Assembly: GCA_010119145.1 (NCBI GenBank) | Contig: JAACSU010000007.1 | Location: forward strand, 1-64,000 | From: Candidatus Gracilibacteria bacterium | GTDB lineage: Bacteria; Patescibacteriota; Gracilibacteria; BD1-5; UBA6164 | Direction of reading: 5' to 3' | Length of the DNA: 64,000 nucleotides | Part shown: positions 11,175 to 20,697 of the stretch, one piece after another | Position numbering within the stretch: the stretch's first letter is position 1 | Layout: each line of letters opens with the position of its first letter | The notes under the pieces: model-generated | Database searches by the model: none | What the model was told of the DNA's origin: nothing | Seen by the model: only the letters and a program-made list of their open reading frames with translations | Made by a program: the position numbers and the translations under genes

Positions 11175-11384
11175 ATGAAAGAATTAAAAGATTTGAATTT
11201 AAAATCAAAAGATGCTCTGAATAAACTCTCAGCTGATAAACTGAAAGAGGAACTCCATACTGCTCAAAAAAACCTTTATGTAATGAAGATGAAAAATGTT
11301 GTAGGAGAACAAAAACAAACTCATCTTATTAAACCTCTAAGAAGATATGTAGCAAGTGTCATGACACTTCAAGGAAAAGTATAG
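11175..11384 (+). CDS. rpmC: Ribosomal protein L29
   Basis: 69 residues, two-helix protein: KELKDLNLKSKDALNKLSADKLKEELHTAQKNLYVMKMKNVVGEQKQTHLIKPLRRYVA matches the L29 pattern (L..EL...LF..R...A.GQ......R...R.IAR). It sits at the tunnel exit beside L23. Position between L16 and S17 confirms the call. Confidence 0.93.
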   Translation: MKELKDLNLKSKDALNKLSADKLKEELHTAQKNLYVMKMKNVVGEQKQTHLIKPLRRYVASVMTLQGKV

Positions 11385-11416
11385 TGAGTATTTTATAGAT
11401 AAAATTGGTAATACCT

Positions 11417-11644
11417 ATGAGAACGATAACAGGAACTGTGGTTAGTAATAAAATGGATAAGACAATAGTTGTGTCAGTTGATACTTTTAAAACTCATCCT
11501 AAGTACCACAAAAAATACAAAGTTACAAAAAGATTCTACGCACACGACGAAGCAAACGCAAGTCAAGTAGGTGATACTGTAACTATTCAAGAGTCACGAC
11601 CACTATCTCGACTAAAGAGATGGACGGTAGCAACAAGTGTATAA
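11417..11644 (+). CDS. rpsQ: Ribosomal protein S17
   Basis: 75 residues: [34 protein letters not shown] followed by [30 protein letters not shown], the OB-fold S17 signature. The ATG at 11417 was preferred to an in-frame TTG at 11405 because homologs begin at R-T-I-T-G-T-V. It binds the 5' domain of 16S rRNA early in assembly. Confidence 0.96.
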   Translation: MRTITGTVVSNKMDKTIVVSVDTFKTHPKYHKKYKVTKRFYAHDEANASQVGDTVTIQESRPLSRLKRWTVATSV

Positions 11645-11673
11645 ATATTTTCAAAAATTAAAGTTAAATTATT

Positions 11674-12042
11674 ATGATACAAACAGAATCAAGACTCGTT
11701 GTAACAGATAACTCTGGAGCAAAAGAAGTTCTTTGTATAAAAGTACTCTGAGGATCTCATAGAAGATATGCTTCTATCGGTGATATCATTGTATGTTCAG
11801 TAAAAAAAGCTGCACCAGACGGTACAATCAAAAAGAAAAAAGTTGTTAAAGCAGTAGTTGTAAGAACAGCAAAAGAAATTAAAAGACCAGATGGAAGTTA
11901 TGTTCGATTTGATGATAACGCTTGTGTTATTATTTGAGATGATGGAAATCCAAGAGCAACTCGTATATTCGGTCCAGTTGCACGTGAATTAAAAGCGAAA
12001 GGATACAATAAAATAGTATCTCTTGCACCAGAAGTATTATAA
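11674..12042 (+). CDS. rplN: Ribosomal protein L14
   Basis: 122 residues beginning [28 protein letters not shown], then [64 protein letters not shown]. All L14 signature blocks are present. It forms an intersubunit bridge with 16S rRNA. Confidence 0.97.
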
Positions 12043-12066
12043 TTATTTTTATTTAATTGGGATAGT

Positions 12067-12417
12067 ATGAAAATTCGATCATGAGACAACGTTGTTGTTA
12101 TATCAGGAACACGAAAAAATAAAGGAAAAACAGGAAAAGTATTAAAAGTTTTCCCAGTTACTGGAAAGGTAATCGTAGAATGAGTGAATATTGCAACAAA
12201 ACATATAAAAAAACAAGGAACTACAGCTGGGCAAATAATGAAAATGGAAAAAGCAATCGATGCTTCTAACGTTATGCTAGAATGTCCAATTACAAAAAAA
12301 CCTACAAGAGTAGGATACGTAATGATAGAAGAAAAAGGAGTTCAAAAAAAATTCAGATTTTCTAAAATAGCAGCAAAAACAAACAACAAAGATCCAAAAG
12401 ATTGTATTATTAAATAA
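12067..12417 (+). CDS. rplX: Ribosomal protein L24
   Basis: 116 residues: [48 protein letters not shown], the KOW motif typical of L24, then MEKAIDASNVMLECPITKKPTRVGY. It is one of the first proteins to bind 23S rRNA. The C-terminus (about 85-116, rich in Lys) resembles that of other L24 proteins. Confidence 0.96.
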
Positions 12418-12431
12418 TAACTTCCTGTCAG

Positions 12432-12971
12432 ATGACTTTAAAAGAAACATACACTAAAGAGATTGTTCCAAAATTAAAAGAATCTCTTAAATGCGAAAAT
12501 ATAATGGAGGTTCCAAAACTTGAAAAAGTTGTTCTTAATATGGGTATTGGTACATATATTAGAACTGGAAATAAAGACTACAGTGTTCTTCAAGAACATT
12601 TAGCTCTTATAGCTGGTCAAGCTCCTATTGTGAAACATGCTAAAAAAGCAATATCAAACTTTAAACTAAGAGCTGGAATGCCAGTTGGTTTAACAGTAAC
12701 ACTTCGAGGCGATGCAATGTACACTTTTCTTGATAAACTTATAAATGTAGTTTTACCAAGAGTACGTGATTTCCGTTGAGTAAGTCCAAAGTCGTTTGAT
12801 AAAGAGGGGAATTATAACTTTGGTATACGAGAACATACAATTTTTCCAGAAGTACCACAAGATGATGTTGTAAAAAACCACGGTATACAAATTACTGTAA
12901 AGACTACAGCTAAATCTAAAGAAGCTGGAAAAGAGCTTCTCTCACAAATGGGATTCCCATTTGCGAAGTAA
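12432..12971 (+). CDS. rplE: Ribosomal protein L5
   Basis: 179 residues. Motifs VPKLEKVVLNMGIG, GQAPIVKHAKKAISNFKLRAGMPVGLTVTLRG, LPRVRDFRGVS, YNFGIREHTIFPEV are all L5. L5 binds 5S rRNA and contacts P-site tRNA. The DFRG glycine is UGA. It starts 14 bases after L24. Confidence 0.97.
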
Positions 12972-12998
12972 TACAATACTTTTTTAAAAACAATACAA

Positions 12999-13223
12999 GT
13001 GGCTAGAAAATCAAAGATTGCAAAATCTCAAAAACTGAAAAAGAAATTCCTTCAAGCAATAGCTGATGGAAGAAAACCTACGAATGCTACAAAAGTATTT
13101 AATACTTGTAGTGTATGTGGGAGAACAAGAGGATACCTAGGTAACTTCGATTTATGTAGAATTTGTTTTAGAGAAAAAGCAAACGCAGGTGAACTTCCAG
13201 GAGTTCGAAAATCAAGTTGGTAA
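12999..13223 (+). CDS. rpsN: Ribosomal protein S14, zinc-binding type
   Basis: 74 residues starting at a GTG (12999-13001), [17 protein letters not shown]. Two Cys pairs, [11 protein letters not shown] and [22 protein letters not shown], form the zinc ribbon of the C+ type S14. It is longer at the N-terminus than the 61-residue type Z proteins. It assembles into the 30S head next to S3. GTG is the only sensible start. Confidence 0.95.
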   Translation: MARKSKIAKSQKLKKKFLQAIADGRKPTNATKVFNTCSVCGRTRGYLGNFDLCRICFREKANAGELPGVRKSSW

Positions 13224-13267
13224 AATAAATATAATACACACGTTTTAGTTTCATAATTATTGGTTAT

Positions 13268-13663
13268 ATGATAATGGATCCGATTGGAGATTTACTCACA
13301 AGAATAAGAAATGCATATCTTGCACGAAAAGAAGATATGACAGTACCATATTCTAAGATTAAACAAGACATCCTTAAAATCTTAAAGAAAAATAAATACA
13401 TAACTGACTACGAAGTAGTTGAGTTAGAATGAGCAAAAAAAGAGCTTCTTGTACATTTGAATAATGTCAGAAAAACTTTAGTTGTGCCAAATTTTAGAAG
13501 AATTTCTCGACCAGGTCAAAGAATTTACCTTGGATCAAAAGATATCAAAAAATCTAGAAATGGAAAAGGTATATATATAGTTTCTACTCCAAAAGGAGTC
13601 GTAACTGGATATGAAGCTCGAACTCTAAATGTTTGAGGAGAACTTCTTTGTGAAGTGTACTAA
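13268..13663 (+). CDS. rpsH: Ribosomal protein S8
   Basis: 131 residues. DPIGDLLTRIRNAYLARKEDMTVPYSKIKQDILKILKKNKYI is the S8 N-terminus; RRISRPGQRIYLGSKDIKKSRNGKGIYIVSTPKGVVTGYEARTLNVGGELLCEVY is the signature C-terminus. Two ATGs are possible (13268 or 13274); the second gives the usual M-D-P start. S8 organises the 16S central domain and represses the spc operon in E. coli. Confidence 0.96.
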
Positions 13664-13721
13664 TTTCAAAAAATGCAGACAAGCTCACGCTTGATCGTAA
13701 TTTACTTACAAAACAATTATT

Positions 13722-14261
13722 ATGTCTAGAATAGGAAAACTTCCAGTTACTATACCAGAAAAGGTAGAGGTAAAAATAAATGGAAGAAATATTGAAGTGA
13801 AGGGTGAAAAAGGAAGTCTTACATTTACTCACTCTCCACAAGTTTCTGTGAAAATAGAGGAAGGAAAAGTAATTGTTACTCCTGTATGAGATGATGCCAA
13901 AGCATTATGGGGGACAACTAGATCTGTTATTTCTAATATGGTAGAAGGTGTATCAGTAGGGTATAAAAAGTCTTTAGAAATAAATGGTGTAGGGTACAAA
14001 TTTGAAGTTCAAGGTCAAAAGCTTATTCTATCAATTGGGTTTTCTCATAAAGTAGAATTAGAAATTGCTCCTGAACTAACAGTCACTCCAGACGATAAAC
14101 TGAAGAATGTTATTCACGTTAGTGGTATTGATAAACAAAAAGTTGGTCAATTTGCCTCTAAAGTAAAATCTCAAAAGAAGCCAGAACCATATAAAGGAAA
14201 AGGTATTAAATATCAAGGAGAACAAATACGAAGAAAAGCTGGTAAAACAGGTTCTAAATAA
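13722..14261 (+). CDS. rplF: Ribosomal protein L6
   Basis: 179 residues: MSRIGKLPVTIPEKVEVKINGRNIEVKGEKGSL, GTTRSVISNMVEGVSVGYKKSLEINGVGYKFEVQG and KPEPYKGKGIKYQGEQIRRKAGKTGSK. Both L6 duplicated domains and the conserved C-terminal signature are present. It lies at the base of the L7/L12 stalk near the factor-binding site. Confidence 0.97.
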
Positions 14262-14291
14262 AAATAATAATTATTTAATAAGTACTACGGT

Positions 14292-14636
14292 ATGTTACAA
14301 AAACTACAAAATAGACTACGAAGAAAAGCAAGAGTTCGTTCTTTGATTTCAGGTACATCAGAAAGACCAAGACTGAGTATATTTCGGACAACTACTCATA
14401 TATATGCTCAAATTATTGATGATGTTACAGGTAAAACTCTTGCTTCTAGCTCAGATCTAAAAATTGATTCTAAAGCTTCAAAAACTGAACTTGCTATCCA
14501 AGTTGGACAAGATATTGGTAAAAAGGCACAAGAGATGAAAATAAAAAACGTAGTGTTTGATAGAGGTGGATTTCGATATCACGGTAGAGTAAAGGCTCTT
14601 GCTGATGCTGCACGAGAATCTGGATTACAATTTTAA
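14292..14636 (+). CDS. rplR: Ribosomal protein L18
   Basis: 114 residues: [47 protein letters not shown], then [27 protein letters not shown]18 binds 5S rRNA. The Arg of the conserved SIFR motif is a CGG codon, which argues that CGG still means Arg here. No UGA codon. Confidence 0.97.
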   Translation: MLQKLQNRLRRKARVRSLISGTSERPRLSIFRTTTHIYAQIIDDVTGKTLASSSDLKIDSKASKTELAIQVGQDIGKKAQEMKIKNVVFDRGGFRYHGRVKALADAARESGLQF

Positions 14637-14657
14637 TTATATTACATTTTTGCATTT

Positions 14658-15137
14658 ATGGCACTTGATGGAAAAAGAAATTCAAAAGGAGGAAGAGATA
14701 ATTTTAAACCAAGAAAAGAGTTTAAAGAAGAACTTCTTGCTATAGACAGAGTAACTAGAGTTACTGCTGGTTGAAGACAACTACGATTTAGAGCCGTTAT
14801 GGTTTTAGGTGATGGTAAAGGTAAGGTTGGACTTTGAACAGGGAAAAGTTGGGAAGTAGTTGACGCGATTGCTAAAGCAATAGCTGATGCTAAAAAGAAC
14901 ATGATTCAAGTAAAACTTGTTGAATGAACGGTTCCTTATGAAATTACTGCTAAATTTAAAGCAGCTAAAATAATGGTTCATCCTGCTACAAAAGGTACTG
15001 GTATTATCGCTGGTGGTTCTGCTCGTAAAGTACTTGCAGTTGCTTGATATACTGATATACTTGCAAAGAGATATGGTTCTTCAAATCTCCTAAATAATGC
15101 AAAAGCTACTTTGAAGGCACTCACTTCTTTTAAATAA
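14658..15137 (+). CDS. rpsE: Ribosomal protein S5
   Basis: 159 residues. KEELLAIDRVTRVTAGGRQLRFRAVMVLGDGKGKVGLGTGKSWEVVDAIAKA is the S5 double-stranded-RNA-binding-like domain, and GTGIIAGGSARKVLAVAGYTDILAKRYGSSN the C-terminal domain. Several core glycines are UGA. It shapes the mRNA entry site and decoding accuracy. L30 would normally follow but L15 comes next. Confidence 0.97.
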
Positions 15138-15158
15138 TATAACGAGAAAAATTAGATT

Positions 15159-15629
15159 ATGCTTACTACAAATACAATATCACCAAATTCAGGTTCTAAA
15201 AAATCTTCGAAGAGAGTTGGGAGATGAAACGGTTCAGGAAAAGGTACTTTCTCTGGAAGAGGGATGAATGGTCAAAATTCTCGTTCTGGTGGATGAGTTC
15301 CTGATTGGTTTGAAGGTGGACAAACTCCACTTTTTAGAAGAATGCCTAAAATGAGAGGTTTCTCTAATGCAAGATTTAAAAAACATTTTAATGTTGTGAA
15401 TCTTTCTCAAATAGAAACAATTGCAAAATCAGGTGTTACTGATATAACTCTTGAAACTCTTATTAAACATAATATTGTTTCTAAAAAGAATCTTCCTGTA
15501 AAACTTCTTGGAGCAGGAGAGCTTACTTCTAAAGTTACATTAACTGTAGATTCAGCCTCTAACTCAGCTCAAGAAGCATTTAAGAATGCTGGAGGGACTC
15601 TCAATCTGAGTACTGTAGAATCAGAATAA
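15159..15629 (+). CDS. rplO: Ribosomal protein L15
   Basis: 156 residues: [51 protein letters not shown] is the glycine-rich L15 core (usually VGRGxGSGxGKTxGRGxKGQ). The C-terminus LPVKLLGAGELTSKVTLTVDSASNSAQEAFKNAGG is intact. It is the last ribosomal gene of the cluster and is followed by a terminator. Confidence 0.97.
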
Positions 15630-15634
15630 AAAAT

Positions 15635-15660
15635 AGTCCAACTTAGTTTGGACTTTTTTA
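15635..15660 (+). terminator. Terminator after L15 (overlaps secY -35 region)
   Basis: Stem AGTCCAA / TTGGACT with a short loop and a T6 run, six bases after the L15 stop. Its downstream arm TTGGAC (15648-15653) is also positioned as a -35 element for the secY promoter. Confidence 0.8.
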
Positions 15661-15676
15661 TTCTGTGAGCTATAAT
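15648..15676 (+). promoter_or_regulatory. secY promoter
   Basis: TATAAT at 15671-15676, with TTGGAC 17 bases upstream at 15648-15653. It implies that secY is transcribed, at least partly, apart from the ribosomal genes. The -35 match is partial, the -10 perfect. Confidence 0.6.
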
Positions 15677-15706
15677 AATTTTAATCTTATTTTTAATATA
15701 TTTTTC

Positions 15707-16975
15707 ATGATACTTGATATTATAAAGCGTATTGCTAACATCAAAGACCTCAGAAAAAAAATTATAGCAACACTTTTATTAGTGCTAGTCTATAAGTTTC
15801 TCTCTGTTATTCCAATTCCAGGTGTAAATACTGAAGGTATTTCTGCACTTGTTCAAGGTCAAAGAGGTTTATCATTTTTCTCATCACTTTTAGGTTGAGG
15901 TCTTGAAAACTTTTCTGTAATTCTTATGGGACTTTCTCCATATATCAATGCAGTAATCATCATTCAACTCCTTTGAGTTATTATTCCAAAAATTGGTGAT
16001 CTTCAAAAAGAAGGAGAACAAGGTCAAAAAAAGATTACAAAGTATACTCGACTGTTGACACTTCCTATCGCATTTCTTCAGAGTTACGGTATGATTGTTC
16101 TTTTGAACTCTCTTGCTAACGGAAGTATCATTGATGTAACAAACCCACAAATAATTCTATCTGCTATGCTTATAGCTACTGCAGGTACTATTTTCCTTAT
16201 GTGGCTTGGTGAAGTTATGACAGAGTATGGAATATCTAATGGTATTTCTATAATTATTATGGCTTGAGTTCTCTCTGCAGTTCCAGCAAATATAATTTGA
16301 TACTTTGCTGCTTCTCAATATGCACTTTTTGCATGATTACTTGTAGCTACTCTCTTAATTATTTATATAATTATAAAGTTTACAGAAGGTCATAGACGAA
16401 TTCCTCTTATTTACGCTAAAACTGGTGGTGAAGAAAAGTCATATTTTCCTATCAAAGTAAATCAAGCTGGGATGATACCTATTATATTCTCAATCTCTAT
16501 TGTTACATTTCCTTCAATTATTGGTCAAGTATTGGCAAATTCAAATTGAGGTGCTGCATCTACGGTTTGAAATTTCATGGTTGAGTACTTTAGTTTTCAA
16601 AATCCCTCTTGGTATTTTATAGCTGTATATTTCGCTCTAGTTCTCGCTTTTTCTTTCTTCTATGTTTCAATTACATTTAATACAGAAACAGTAGCAGAAA
16701 GTATTCAAAAGAGAGGTGGGTATATACCAGGTATTAGGCCAGGTCAAGAAACAGCAACGTATCTTCAAAAAGTTTCTAATCACCTAAATCTCTTTGGTGG
16801 TTCATTTCTCGCTGCTATTGCCGTACTTCCATATGTACTATGAAAATTTATGGGGCAATCTATCGATCTTATTATCTCTGGTGCTGGACTTATCATTATT
16901 GTTTCAGTAATACTCGATATTATTAGAAGAATAGATGGTGAAATGAAAATGTTTGATTATTCAAAATATAAATAG
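15707..16975 (+). CDS. secY: Preprotein translocase subunit SecY
   Basis: 422 residues with about ten hydrophobic segments. Diagnostic parts: IPIPGVNTEGI, GLSPYINAVIIIQLL (TM2 region), LMWLGEVMTEYGISNGISIII, IPLIYAKTGGEEKSYFPIKVNQAGMIPIIF, and ESIQKRGGYIPGIRPGQETATYL. It is the pore of the Sec channel with SecE and SecG. Adenylate kinase and methionine aminopeptidase, which often follow secY, are absent here and a strong terminator comes next. Confidence 0.97.
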
Positions 16976-16987
16976 TTGCATTTATAC

Positions 16988-17022
16988 AAAAAAAAAGTTA
17001 GCAGTAATGCTAACTTTTTTTT
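16988..17022. terminator. Bidirectional terminator after secY
   Basis: Stem AAAAAAGTTAGCA / TGCTAACTTTTTT with a four-base loop, flanked by A and T runs, between convergent secY (+) and the metalloprotease gene (-). Confidence 0.9.
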
Positions 17023-17030
17023 GAGTTTAC

Positions 17031-17858
17031 TTATGATGCAAAAGTATCACAAGTTGATAAGTCAGTTGTGTCATATCAAATTGTAAACCATTTCTTTCTA
17101 TCATCTGATGAACCGTGTGTCCAAGACTCTGGATTAACTCTTCAAGTTGCAGCCTCTTGGATTCTATCATCTCAAACTGCTTCAGCTGCATCTATTGCTT
17201 CTCCTATCTCTCCTGGTTCAAATACACCCTGGTCTTTCAAGCTTCAAGCCCAGAATCAAGCAAAGCAATCAGCTTGTAACTCTGTTTTTATAGAGTTTTC
17301 ATTTGTTCGAGCCACTCATTTCTCGAGTCATAGTATATTTTGAACATGGTGTCCAACTTCATGAGACAGTACATAGGCTTCCGCCACATCTCATCCCTCA
17401 GCTCAATATCTTTTTGTAAGTTCTTCAAAGAATGTTTCGTCTAAATAGATTGTTTGATCTGTTGGGCAATAGTGCGGTCAAATTGCTGAACTTGCTCAAC
17501 CACATGCAGAATTCGTGTAGTCCCGAAATAAAACCAGCGTTGGTTTTTGGTAGGGAATACTTCATTGAGCAAGCAAGTCACTCCAAAAGGCATCATTTGA
17601 TCATAAGACCGTTGATGCAAACTGTTCATATGAATCACTTCATTCAAATTGCGCTGCATCAGGGGATCGTACTTGTTGTTGTCATATCCCACTATTTTGA
17701 ACAGTATTAAATACCTGAAGAGCCGTTTCTGGTCCTGCAAAGAATCATATAGCAAGAATAGCTACAATTCCTCATACTCACAGTGATCCTTTACTCATAG
17801 ATATTCATCTTCTATCGTCTACATTTCATCTTTGTCATAATTTTCACCATTTTGCCAT
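17031..17858 (-). CDS. YpfJ/KPN_02809-type neutral zinc metallopeptidase
   Basis: 275 residues. After a short Arg/Gly-rich N-terminus (GQRGNVDDRRG) there is one membrane segment (GVGGIVAILAIGFFAG, about 30-48), then the soluble domain with YCPTDQTIYLD and the zinc site SHEVGHHVQ, plus a downstream ELQADCFAGFW supplying the third ligand. This is the order of the YpfJ family of uncharacterised membrane-anchored metalloproteases. The C-terminus has NPESWTHGSSDDRKKWF, also conserved in the family. Glycines read as UGA are numerous. Confidence 0.92.
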
Positions 17859-18004
17859 AGCTCATAATTAATAAATATTCCATATATTATAAGTATCAAA
17901 TAAAAACTTCAAAATATAAATTATCTTGCAATAATGTATATACTTAATATACTCAAATAACTTATATGATATATACGTAATATTAGCACTTAACTTAATT
18001 TGAG

Positions 18005-19543
18005 ATGATATCATTTGTTCACGCAATAACTGTAAATGGTCTAGATTCTACTGTAGTAGATATTGAAGTAGATATTAATCAATGACTTCCTGCTTTCACG
18101 ATAGTAGGTCTTCCTGATCAATGAGTTCAAGAGAGTAAAGAACGTCTGAGAAGTGCTTTGAAATCATCCTGAGCACGTATTCCACCCAGTCGTATTACAG
18201 TGAATCTCGCTCCAGCTAATATTAAAAAGTCATGACCGAGTTTTGATCTCGCAATTGCGATAGGTATTTTGCTTGATCAATGAAATATAGAAAATGATGA
18301 AATAGTAAAAGATAGTATTTTTCTTTGAGAATTATCTCTCGATGGAAGACTCAGAATGATCTCGTGAGTTTTACCTGCTACCATTTGAGCAAAAGAAAAA
18401 TGATTTAAAAGAATCTTTGTACCAGCTTCAAATACGAAAGAAGCATCTATCATTCCAGATATAGAAGTTATTTGAGTACATAATTTACAAGATCTTATCC
18501 AAATACTCAACAAAGAAGTTCCATATATAGCTGAGAAAGTACTTGATTTAGCTAGTTTAGATTCAGATTCCTCAAGGTTTAATCATCATGATTTTTCTCA
18601 AGTCATAGGTCAACAATTTGCAAAAAGAGCATTAGAAATTGCTGCAGCTTGAGGTCACAATATATTGATGGAATGACCTCCAGGATCTGGAAAAACTATG
18701 CTTGCTAAAAGCTTTTCATGAATACTTCCTAAACTCTCAATAGAGGAAGCAATAGAAATATCAAAAATTTATTCTGTTTCTTGACTTCTTACTGAGGATA
18801 ACCCAATGATCTCACGCAGACCGTTTAGAGGAATCCATCATACAGCAAGTAGCACTTCGATTATAGGGTGAGGGAGAAATGCTCGTCCTTGAGAAATCTC
18901 ACTTGCTCATAAATGAGTATTATTCTTAGATGAAATTCTTGAATTCCCTAAAACAGTACTCGAAGTATTACGTCAACCATTAGAAGATGGTGAAATAACA
19001 GTCACTCGGGTGAATGCTAGTTATAATTATCCTGCAAAATTTTCTCTCCTTTGAGCTATGAATCCTTGTCCCTGTGGATATATGACTGACCCTGACAAGG
19101 AGTGCATATGTTCTCCAAATCAAATATCGAATTATAGATCTCGATTATCTGGTCCACTGATTGATAGAATAGATATGTTTATTGAGGTTCCAAAAGTCCC
19201 AACTGATGATTTCAAGACTTCTAAAAGAACAAGTGCAGAAAATTCTGAAACTATAGCTGTTCGAGTTCAAGATGCACGTGATATACAAACTTTGAGATTT
19301 ACTCAAACCCAGGCAAGTTCCAATGCTGAGATGAGTACTAAAGAAATTAAACTGTACTGTGTGTTAAACTCTGAGTCCGAAGGCGTACTTGCAGGAGCTA
19401 TAAAAACTATGAATCTTTCTGCAAGGGCTTATTATAGGATACTCAAGCTATCAAGAACTATTGCAGATTTAGAAAAATCAGATACCATTTTACTCGCTCA
19501 TATCTTAGAAGCACTGAGTTATAGAAAAAAAGATGAAAATTAA
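18005..19543 (+). CDS. comM: ComM / Mg-chelatase-like AAA+ ATPase
   Basis: 512 residues. N-terminal Lon-like domain (FTIVGLPDQGVQESKERLRSAL and ITVNLAPANIKKSGPSFDLAIAIGIL), AAA+ domain with Walker A EGPPGSGKTMLAK at about residue 222 and VLFLDEILEF Walker B, and the C-terminal CPCG zinc-like motif MNPCPCGYMTD at about 352. ComM is a helicase that drives branch migration in natural transformation; competence in this lineage is plausible for DNA uptake from hosts. It overlaps the next gene by 11 bases. Confidence 0.95.
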
Positions 19544-20288
19544 AAGTTCCCTATTAAATTCAAAATTACTAAGCAAGTATTCAAGCATTGGACACTTTAT
19601 ATCTTGTAAACCTTTTTTTCTTCGAAGTCCTCAATATGATTGAGAATTTAGAAATCAATCTGCAGAAAACCTGATAGCTCTTTCTCAGTATTATAAAATA
19701 CAATGAGATAATATAGTTATTTTGAATCAAACACATTCAGATGCCATAATTCATATTACTCTGAATAATTTCGGTCAACAACATTACGCTGATGCTGCAA
19801 TCACAAATTTGAGTAATATTTTACTTATCACACTTGCTTCAGATTGTATTCCAATACTCCTGTTTGATCCAATTGAGAAATCCATCTGAGTGGTACATGC
19901 AGGATGGAAAGGCCTCGAGAACGGTATAATTAAGAAAACCATAACGAAAATGGAGCAAGTATTCTGAACAAATCCTGCTCTACTACAAATATATATTTGA
20001 CCATGCATCTCTTGAATAAATTATGAGGTATGACCTGAGTTTATTCAAAAATTCTCAGATATATATCCACATTCTCTATCTACTAATAAGTTGAGTTGAA
20101 CATATAATTTAGACATAAGACACATTGCTCTCAAGCAACTTGTACAAATCAATATACAAGAAAAAAATGTAGAAGTTTCAAAGTATTGTACGTATCAAGA
20201 CAAAGAAAATTTTAATAGTTATAGGAGATATACTCAAACCTGAGACGAGTATAAATGAAACAATGCCTGCGGAATTATGATTAAATAA
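19533..20288 (+). CDS. YfiH/LACC1-family multicopper-type purine nucleoside enzyme
   Basis: 251 residues. Family motifs in order: VILNQTHSD, LITLASDCIPILLFDP (usually ADCxPI), VVHAGWKGLENGII, IYIGPCISGINYEV. The His/Cys/His set binds zinc or copper; family members act as adenosine phosphorylase/deaminase in nucleoside salvage and were earlier called laccases. ASDC replaces the more common TADC. The start codon overlaps the end of comM, so the two are translationally linked. Confidence 0.88.
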
Positions 20289-20294
20289 TAAACT

Positions 20295-20657
20295 ATGAAA
20301 AAATATAAAATTTTCTACATCGATGATATGTCATTCGCAATTCCTCAACTTATTAAGGCAATACCTGAATATATTGATTATGAGTTAATCTATGTGCAAA
20401 GAATAGAGGATATAGTTCCAGATGATTATTACCTTGTGTTTCTTGATTACTATCTTGATAAAGATAATAAGACAGCTCTTGATATTGTAGAAAAATTTCA
20501 GGGAAGTATAATTGTTTCTTTTTCAACATGTCCTGATAAAAATATATTTATGCTGCAACATGGAGCAATATACGGAGTTAATAAACTTAAAAAAACAAAT
20601 ATAAATCAGCCACTCACTTTACTCTTGAAAAATATTTTTCCAGAAAGCCAATCATAG
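20295..20657 (+). CDS. Stand-alone receiver (CheY-like) domain protein
   Basis: 120 residues. FYIDDM at the N-terminus gives the acidic pair, VFLDYYLD holds the candidate phospho-Asp at about 51, IIVSFST the Thr/Ser at about 78, and GVNKLKKTN the conserved Lys at about 97. It has no output domain. No histidine kinase is visible in the window, so the partner is unknown. It lies between the YfiH gene (6 bases) and hisS, apparently in one operon. Confidence 0.75.
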   Translation: MKKYKIFYIDDMSFAIPQLIKAIPEYIDYELIYVQRIEDIVPDDYYLVFLDYYLDKDNKTALDIVEKFQGSIIVSFSTCPDKNIFMLQHGAIYGVNKLKKTNINQPLTLLLKNIFPESQS

Positions 20658-20697
20658 ATATACTAAGGGAATATATTTTTAGAACTTACTATACGCA

